Assembly (NCBI RefSeq): GCF_900316465.1
Contig: NZ_ONDD01000047.1
Span: forward strand, 1-17,346
Length of the DNA: 17,346 nt
Source: an uncultured Fibrobacter sp.
GTDB taxonomy: Bacteria; Fibrobacterota; Fibrobacteria; Fibrobacterales; Fibrobacteraceae
Direction of reading: 5' to 3'
Shown: piece by piece, positions 5,262-11,481 of the stretch
Position numbering within the stretch: position 1 is the stretch's first letter
Layout of the letters: each line of letters starts with the position of its first letter
Program-made: the position numbers and the translations under genes
The notes under the pieces: model-generated
The model's database searches: none
What the model saw: only the letters and a program-made list of their open reading frames with translations
Told to the model about the DNA's origin: nothing

Positions 5262-7975
5262 TGCCTATGATTCGCTCGTTGTACTTGCTTACTTTAGGCC
5301 TGTTGATAGCTTTGTTGGGGTGTTCAAATTCTGAATATGTTCCCGAAGCGGGCGAAAATGATTATTTAGCTTCTCTTGATTTAAAAGATTTTGTCGTCAT
5401 ACGTTCCAAGGGGAAAACTGTAACGCTCGGAACTGACGAGGAATCGGCTTCCATCAAAGATAGACCAAGTATGAAATCGTATTTTGATTACGATTTTATG
5501 ATTGGTAAGCACGAAGTCACCTGCAAAGAAATGAATCTGGATTGTGAAGATTCTTTGCCTGCAACCGATGTGACTTATTTTGATGCCATTCTATATGCTA
5601 ATAAAAAGAGCAAGGCCGAAGGCTTTGATACGGCCTATTCGTATACGAACCTGATGTTTGATGCGAACCATTCTTGCATCGGTATTGACGGACTTATTTT
5701 TCGCCCGCTTGTAAATGCGTACCGTTTGCCGACCGAGGCGGAATGGATTTATGTGGCGAACATGGGGTGGAAACCGGAACAGGCTTGGCATAACGGTAAT
5801 TCTGACTTTAAGCTGCATGCGGTCTGCACTTCGTTTGCGGATAAAAATGGTGTCTGCGATATGGCGGGGAATGCCATGGAATGGGTGTACGATTTGTGGG
5901 TGCCGTTCCATACCGTCGATGTGGTGGACTATGTGGGCGGAAGGGCTAGCGAAGGCGTAGAAGAACGTGTGTTGAAAGGCGGCAGTTACAATAACGATCC
6001 GTCGTCGCTCCATTTGTATAACCGTGGCGATATCTACATGGTGGCCTCTTCGACGAAAGCGAATTATGTCGGGTTCCGATTGGCGTTTGGCGCGATTCCA
6101 ACCCCGCTTTACCTCGATAAACAGGGCAAGGAAGTTCTGCAGAAATACACCGTGATGGTCAGGACGAATACGGTCAAACAGTTTATTGGCAAGCCGCTTT
6201 CTAAAATGGTCTTTAGGGACGACTCTCGTGATGTCTTGGTCTATGTGGATTTTAACGATGCTTCTGCGCCGATCTTTGAATTGAATACGGGCGTGTCGGC
6301 GTACCATCCGGATATTTCGCCCGATGGCAAGTTTGTCGCCTTCTGCACGGGTGTCGAGGGAATCTCGGGCAAGTCTAAGGTCTATGTGACGCACTTGGAC
6401 GAGGGCGATTCCTCCTTGATTGAACTTCCGGCAGAATCAGCCGCGATTCCGCGTTGGCGGATTTTGGAAAATGGCGATACAGTGATTGTTTATGTGAACG
6501 ATGCCGGCAGCAATAAAGACGAGGACGCCTTTGCCAAACAAGAAACTTGGCAAGTCCGTTTTTCGAATGGCAAGTTCGGAAAGCCCGAAAAACTTTTTGA
6601 CGGCGGGTATCATGGCGGAGTGTCCATGAACGATCGCTTGGCGGTTTCGGGCGCACGCCTTTTGCGTGCCAATGTGAATGGCCGACAAGAAATCTGGTAC
6701 AATCAAAATCAGGCTTGTAACGTATCGCTGAGTCAGGGGGGCGAAAACAAGACGCTGTTCCTTGATTTTGGAGGCAAGACGGGGCGCAAATTTGTGGGCG
6801 AGTCTTACGGAACGCATGAACGTGCGCTGATAGCCGATAGTACTGGAAAACTATTGACTTCTGTGGCTTCGCCCGAAGGTTATACCTTTGACCATACGGA
6901 ATGGATTATAGCCTCCGATTCGTTCTTTGTGGCGACCCTTGCTGATGTGAGCGGAAACCATAAAAAGATTGTCATGGTCAATTCTAATTCTGGGGAGATT
7001 CTTCCGCTTGTAGAGGGCGCTGAACTTTGGCATCCTGCTTTCTGGTCCCATGACCGCGATGCGAATACGCGCTGGGATTATGACAGTCTCGGACTTTATT
7101 ACACTGAGAATGGACAAATCACGCATTACTTGTCGCAAAAAATGCCCATTTTATGGAAGTACCGTGATACTGCCGAGGTGGTGTGCTTGGGAAATTCCCA
7201 CATGCAGGCTGGAGTTGCTCCGGCACAGTTGAGCCTTTTCGCTATCAATATTTCTGCAGTTCCTTGCGATTTGCATTGTGTTGAATATCTTTACGAGACC
7301 TACATTTTGACTCAAGTGCCTCATCTTAAATATTTGGTAGTCGGAATAGATTTTGATTTGTGGAATGAATACGAACCGGGCGAAAGCATAAAATACAATA
7401 TGGGCGACGCCCCTGGCTTCAAGTACGATATCAACCATGATTATTGGATGGAAGGCGTTGACAGTGATTTCGTAGACCGTACGATCGAAATTGCCTCGGC
7501 CTATAAATTGTATGCCCCGATTCGAGAAAATAGAGGCTGGATTTCTGGGGACTGTATTGCCGACTGGGGCTCCGAAGGTAAGGAATTTGCAGAAGTGGTT
7601 GTCGATAGCACTTGGAGCGATGATGACCGCCGGTATGAATTGAACTACGCACAACTGGACAAGATTCTAAAGATTGCTGAACAGCACGGTGTGGTGGTGA
7701 TCGGCTTGATTTTGCCGTTGAGCCCTTATTACAAGAATACGGGAAGTTTCGGTCGACATGGCATGCGTCGCTCTACTGCAGAAATGTTGACCGAACGCTT
7801 GGAAAAACTAGCGGAAGAAACGAAAAACTTTGTGTTGATGGATGAGAATAAAATGGGATATCACGATTATCTTGGCGACATGTCTTTTGATTACGACCAT
7901 TTGTGTAAGGATGGAGCTCAAAAGTTGACAGCGCGCCTTGATTCCTTGTTGATGTCTTTAGAGTCTGAAAAATGA
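5261..7975 (+). CDS. Fibrobacter TIGR02171-type lipoprotein: FGE-like, PD40 and SGNH-like domains (paralogue 1)
   Basis: 904 residues from 5261, or 902 if the second ATG (5267) is used, which I favour from the promoter position. Lipobox LLGC with Cys21 predicts a lipid-anchored envelope protein. Residues ~45-277 look like a formylglycine-generating-enzyme/sulfatase-modifying domain: YRLPTEAEW (154-162), GNAMEWV (203-209), LKGGSY (238-243), GFRLAFG (271-277); positions aligned with the catalytic cysteines are Asn245 and Leu250, so oxidation activity is unlikely. A PD40 propeller follows (~340-600; PDISPDGKFVAF at 350-361). The C-terminal part resembles an SGNH hydrolase: LGNSHMQAG with Ser646 and DYDHL with Asp877 and His880. 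Function unknown; binding or deacylation of cell-surface or plant glycans is a guess. Codon use includes TTA and ATA, unlike neighbouring enzymes. Overlaps the next paralogue by ATGA. Confidence 0.85.
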   Translation: MPMIRSLYLLTLGLLIALLGCSNSEYVPEAGENDYLASLDLKDFVVIRSKGKTVTLGTDEESASIKDRPSMKSYFDYDFMIGKHEVTCKEMNLDCEDSLPATDVTYFDAILYANKKSKAEGFDTAYSYTNLMFDANHSCIGIDGLIFRPLVNAYRLPTEAEWIYVANMGWKPEQAWHNGNSDFKLHAVCTSFADKNGVCDMAGNAMEWVYDLWVPFHTVDVVDYVGGRASEGVEERVLKGGSYNNDPSSLHLYNRGDIYMVASSTKANYVGFRLAFGAIPTPLYLDKQGKEVLQKYTVMVRTNTVKQFIGKPLSKMVFRDDSRDVLVYVDFNDASAPIFELNTGVSAYHPDISPDGKFVAFCTGVEGISGKSKVYVTHLDEGDSSLIELPAESAAIPRWRILENGDTVIVYVNDAGSNKDEDAFAKQETWQVRFSNGKFGKPEKLFDGGYHGGVSMNDRLAVSGARLLRANVNGRQEIWYNQNQACNVSLSQGGENKTLFLDFGGKTGRKFVGESYGTHERALIADSTGKLLTSVASPEGYTFDHTEWIIASDSFFVATLADVSGNHKKIVMVNSNSGEILPLVEGAELWHPAFWSHDRDANTRWDYDSLGLYYTENGQITHYLSQKMPILWKYRDTAEVVCLGNSHMQAGVAPAQLSLFAINISAVPCDLHCVEYLYETYILTQVPHLKYLVVGIDFDLWNEYEPGESIKYNMGDAPGFKYDINHDYWMEGVDSDFVDRTIEIASAYKLYAPIRENRGWISGDCIADWGSEGKEFAEVVVDSTWSDDDRRYELNYAQLDKILKIAEQHGVVVIGLILPLSPYYKNTGSFGRHGMRRSTAEMLTERLEKLAEETKNFVLMDENKMGYHDYLGDMSFDYDHLCKDGAQKLTARLDSLLMSLESEK

Positions 7976-10653
7976 GATTATTGTTCTGCATTGTTGCGCT
8001 TCTTGTTGCGGTAGGGTTTCAAGCGTGTTCTAATTCGGAATACGTCTCGATTCCGCATGATGATTCGAGTGTCCTAGACTCATTGGATTTGAAAGATTTT
8101 GCTCTATTGCGCGCGAACGGGAAAATCGTGGTTTTGGGAACGGACGAATCCTCGGCGTCAATTAAAGATGGCCCGGCGATGAAGGTTTCTTTTGATTATA
8201 ATTTTATGATGGGTAGGCATGAGGTCACTTGCGATGAAATGGGACTAGATTGCGGTGATTTGCCTGCGACCGATGTTACTTTTTTCGATGCCGTTCTTTA
8301 TGCCAACAAACGCAGCAAGGCTGAAGGCTTTGATACGGTCTATACTTATTCGAAGGCCGTGTTTGACGAAGACAGCTCTTGCATTGGGCTAGAATCGTTT
8401 ACGCCCCATTGGGACCGACTGGGGTACCGCTTGCCGACAGAAGCGGAGTGGGTCTTTGCAACGACTCGCGGTTGGGAACCGGACGAATCATGGACGAGTG
8501 AAAATTCTGAATATAGATTGCATGATGTTTGTACGTCGTATTATACGTTGGACAGCATTTGCGATTTGACGGGTAATGCCATGGAATGGGTGGGGGATTA
8601 CCTAGTGACCTTTACAGACGACGAATGGGTCGACTTTGTTGGCGGTAAAAGAGAATATGGTCCCGATGAACGCGTTGTAAAAGGCGGCAGCTATCGCAAT
8701 TCGGCACTTTCTATTAAGCAATACAACCGTGGTGATATTTATATGGTGACCGCTTCGGCGAAGACGGAATATATCGGCTTTCGTCTAGCCTTGGGCACGA
8801 TTCCCCATGCATCACAGATTGGCGGCTTTGAAAGCGAAACCGACTCAACCGTTTCTGTGTCGGTGACTCAGAAAAAGTTTGAATCGCTTGCGGCGACAAC
8901 GAAGGCTAAACTTGTGTTCCGCGAAGACAAAAGTGGCAACTTGTTTTACGTGGACTTTGACAAGAATGAACTTGTCGCAAAGGAATTGAAGGTAAATGTA
9001 TCTGCTTATCATCCGGATATTTCGCCCGATGGCAAGTGGGTCGCCTTCTGTACGGGAATCGAAGGTGTTGATGGAGAATCCGAACTTTATGTCCGGAAAA
9101 TAGATGCGTCGAATCAATCGTTGACCAAACTTGATGTGAAGTCCGCGGCGATTCCTCGCTGGCGTGTGTTGGCAAATGGCGACACCGTAATTGTCTATGT
9201 GACAAGTGCCGCAAACAACAAGAGTGATGAGTCGTTTGCGCAGATGTCGACTTGGCAAGTCAAGTTCTCGAATGGAAAGTTTGGAACTCCCAAAAAGCTG
9301 TTTGATGGTGCGTACCATGGCGGCGTTTCCGATGATAACAAGTTGGCTGTAACGGGTGCGCGGCTGTTGCGAGCAAATGTTAATGGTCACTCCGAAGTTT
9401 GGTACAATGGCGAACAGGCGTGCAACGTGTCGTTGAACAGGAACAATACCAAGAATACGTTGTTCCTTGATTTTAGCGGCAAGACGGGACGTCTGATTGT
9501 TCGTGAAGTTTACGAGACTCATAAGAGAATCTTTATTGCCGACAGTGCCGGAAAACTGATTCGTACGCTTGCTGCTCCCGAGGGTTACACCTTTGATCAT
9601 ACGGAATGGGTGCCTAACGTAGATTCCTTGATTGTCGCGACCCTTGTGAATAGCGATGGTGCGCATCGCAAATTGGTGCTGGTAAACGTGTTTACGGAAA
9701 GGTGGGTTGAACTTGCTCAGGGTCAGGAACTTTGGCATCCTGCCTTGTGGCTTGATGTCGATGAACGCATCTTTGTGCCGCCGCTTTTGGATATTGATAG
9801 CGCCGGCGTTTACTATACCGATCAAATGGAATCGTATGCGCTCGATTTGCGCGTCAAGATGGAATGGTTCTGGCATTCCCACGACACCGCGACTGCGGTT
9901 GTTCTAGGCTCTTCGAGAGTGATGTTTGGGATCAACTCTTCGTTTATCCAATCCGAAAGCGTCTTGAATATGGGATTCCCTTCGGGCGATATTCATGCGA
10001 TTTCTTTCTTGACGCTTAATTATGTCTTGGCCCACATGCCGAAATTGAAGTATGCGGTCCTGGAATTCTCTCCTGATTTCATGTGGGACAAAGAGGCTCT
10101 TTTTTGGTCACCGGTTTATAGGAATTCGCCGGGCTTTAAGTATGACAAAACGCATAAGTTCTGGAAGGATTCCATTCCGACAGGTTTTGTTGAACTTGTA
10201 GAAGATTCGTACAAGCCGATTGCGGAGCAGACGCAGCCTTACAATTATGACGAATTCCTGATGCCCTCGAATGGGTGGGGAAAGGCTACGGTTGTGCATG
10301 ATACAATGAAGTATGAGCTGGATGACCCCGAAGTCGATTACAACATGGCTCTGTACGAGTTTGTCGTCAATTCCTTGACCAAGAAAGGGATCCAAGTGAT
10401 ATTGGTTGTTCCCCCTCAAAATCCGGGCTATGCCAAGACTGGCGCTTTCGGTATATATGCCGGAAGACGGTCGCATGCAGAGGAATTGTTGAAGCGCGCG
10501 GCGAAACTGAATGTCGTCATGATGGATGAAAACAAGATGGGCAAACACGACTATACTTCATCGATGGCGTACAATACAGACCACCTGAGTAGGGAGGGGG
10601 CAAAACAGCTCTCGGAACGACTTGATTCGCTGTTTGTAGACCTCCAAAAATAA
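7972..10653 (+). CDS. Fibrobacter TIGR02171-type lipoprotein: FGE-like, PD40 and SGNH-like domains (paralogue 2)
   Basis: 893 residues, same architecture as the preceding gene and clearly homologous over its whole length, best conserved in the first ~590 residues and weaker after that. The signal peptide ends at Cys19 in FQAC, an atypical lipobox. The FGE-like domain shows YRLPTEAEW (152-160), GNAMEWVGD (201-209), KGGSYRN (237-243) and GFRLALG (269-275), again without catalytic cysteines, while five other Cys positions (87, 94, 137, 187, 197) match those of paralogue 1. The propeller carries PDISPDGKWVAF (348-359). The SGNH-like part has LGSSR with Ser648 and NTDHL, where Asn868 replaces the Asp of paralogue 1; Asp870 and His871 remain. 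The two may differ in activity. Start ATG overlaps the upstream stop (ATGA), so translation is probably coupled. Function unknown. Confidence 0.85.
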   Translation: MRLLFCIVALLVAVGFQACSNSEYVSIPHDDSSVLDSLDLKDFALLRANGKIVVLGTDESSASIKDGPAMKVSFDYNFMMGRHEVTCDEMGLDCGDLPATDVTFFDAVLYANKRSKAEGFDTVYTYSKAVFDEDSSCIGLESFTPHWDRLGYRLPTEAEWVFATTRGWEPDESWTSENSEYRLHDVCTSYYTLDSICDLTGNAMEWVGDYLVTFTDDEWVDFVGGKREYGPDERVVKGGSYRNSALSIKQYNRGDIYMVTASAKTEYIGFRLALGTIPHASQIGGFESETDSTVSVSVTQKKFESLAATTKAKLVFREDKSGNLFYVDFDKNELVAKELKVNVSAYHPDISPDGKWVAFCTGIEGVDGESELYVRKIDASNQSLTKLDVKSAAIPRWRVLANGDTVIVYVTSAANNKSDESFAQMSTWQVKFSNGKFGTPKKLFDGAYHGGVSDDNKLAVTGARLLRANVNGHSEVWYNGEQACNVSLNRNNTKNTLFLDFSGKTGRLIVREVYETHKRIFIADSAGKLIRTLAAPEGYTFDHTEWVPNVDSLIVATLVNSDGAHRKLVLVNVFTERWVELAQGQELWHPALWLDVDERIFVPPLLDIDSAGVYYTDQMESYALDLRVKMEWFWHSHDTATAVVLGSSRVMFGINSSFIQSESVLNMGFPSGDIHAISFLTLNYVLAHMPKLKYAVLEFSPDFMWDKEALFWSPVYRNSPGFKYDKTHKFWKDSIPTGFVELVEDSYKPIAEQTQPYNYDEFLMPSNGWGKATVVHDTMKYELDDPEVDYNMALYEFVVNSLTKKGIQVILVVPPQNPGYAKTGAFGIYAGRRSHAEELLKRAAKLNVVMMDENKMGKHDYTSSMAYNTDHLSREGAKQLSERLDSLFVDLQK

Positions 10654-10673
10654 CCCGTTTTTCGTTATTTTTT
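10646..10673 (+). terminator. Weak AT-rich hairpin after the lipoprotein pair
   Basis: AAAAATAAC (10646-10654, containing the stop codon) and GTTATTTTT (10664-10672) are perfect 9-nt inverted arms around a 9-nt loop, followed by T and TCTATCTTTT. The stem is almost all A-T, so termination would be weak; read-through into surE-gyrA is possible. Confidence 0.35.
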
Positions 10674-10674
10674 C

Positions 10675-10682
10675 TATCTTTT
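10675..10682 (+). promoter_or_regulatory. TAnnTTT box directly before surE
   Basis: TATCTTTT ends 7 nt before the surE ATG at 10690; a second TATCTT follows at 10682. No Shine-Dalgarno is present, so a leaderless surE-gyrA transcript is predicted. No clear -33 element was found. Confidence 0.45.
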
Positions 10683-10689
10683 ATCTTAC

Positions 10690-11481
10690 ATGTTAGAAGA
10701 CCAAAAAACACGCGTTCTCATCGCAAACGATGATGGGATAAAAAGCGGCTATATGCTGGCTTTGGCGTGTGCCCTTGCACCCATCGCAGATGTGTATGTT
10801 TTTGCACCTGATGAGGAGCAAAGCGGGGTCTCGCACGCCTTTACAGTGCGCAGGGCTTTGTCTGTCAAAAAAGTGGATGTCGACGCTTCTATTGAAGCCT
10901 ATTCCATGTCCGGAACCCCTGCCGATTGCGTCAAATTTGCGTTGGGCCATTTTGCTGCCCATGGGCTTACCACCGAGGGGGTCGGTCCGGGTCAATTTGA
11001 TGTGTGTTTTTCGGGCGTGAATCTCGGCGAAAATTCCGGCGTGTCGTCGCTTTATTCAGGCACGGTCGCAGGCGCCCGCGAAGCGGCCCTCTGGGGTGTG
11101 CCGGGCATTGCGCTTTCGCTCCGCGGCACAACTGCAAATATGCTCGAAAACGCAAAGGAATTTGCCGTGAAGGTGGTCAAGGATCGCCTGTTCGAACGGA
11201 TTCCCGTAGGAGTCTTTTGGAACGTGAATTTTCCCAAGGCTACGGCCGAGACCTTCAAAGGTTTCAAGGCGACTAAAATGGCTCTCGGAATGTTTACGGA
11301 CCACTATTCCCACGAAGGGAACATGTGGCAGCTGGACGGTGACAAGTTGTGGGACGAACAGCCCAAGGATAGCGATGACTATCTGCTGAATCAGGGCTAT
11401 GCGACGATTACGCCCCACCGCATTGACCAGACCGACGAAGAAAGTTTGAAAATAATAAGTGAAATGATAGAGGAAAACTAA
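10690..11481 (+). CDS. surE: SurE 5'/3'-nucleotidase (survival protein E)
   Basis: 263 residues, normal for the family. SurE is a cytoplasmic metal-dependent phosphatase that dephosphorylates nucleoside monophosphates, some with preference for 3'-nucleotides or short polyphosphate. The N-terminal Rossmann-like core shows the metal-binding NDDG (Asn13, Asp14, Asp15), APDEEQSG with ligand Ser45, SGTPADC (74-80) and SGVNLGEN with ligand Asn111, followed by YSGTVAGAREAALWGVPGIALS (122-143), all typical. The C-terminal part (about 200-263) is the usual swapped hairpin and tail. The start has no Shine-Dalgarno but a TAnnTTT box just upstream. Its stop overlaps the gyrA start in TAATG, so the two are probably one operon with coupled translation. 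Confidence 0.96.
   Translation: MLEDQKTRVLIANDDGIKSGYMLALACALAPIADVYVFAPDEEQSGVSHAFTVRRALSVKKVDVDASIEAYSMSGTPADCVKFALGHFAAHGLTTEGVGPGQFDVCFSGVNLGENSGVSSLYSGTVAGAREAALWGVPGIALSLRGTTANMLENAKEFAVKVVKDRLFERIPVGVFWNVNFPKATAETFKGFKATKMALGMFTDHYSHEGNMWQLDGDKLWDEQPKDSDDYLLNQGYATITPHRIDQTDEESLKIISEMIEEN
11469..11474 (+). promoter_or_regulatory. Shine-Dalgarno of gyrA inside the end of surE
   Basis: AGAGGA lies 6 nt before the gyrA ATG at 11481 and inside the last surE codons. With the TAATG overlap it fixes the gyrA start and supports translational coupling. Confidence 0.7.

Noticed and set aside
5946..6090. Active formylglycine-generating enzyme in the first lipoprotein
   Set aside because: The positions aligned with the two catalytic cysteines are Asn and Leu, and no sulfatase gene is nearby.
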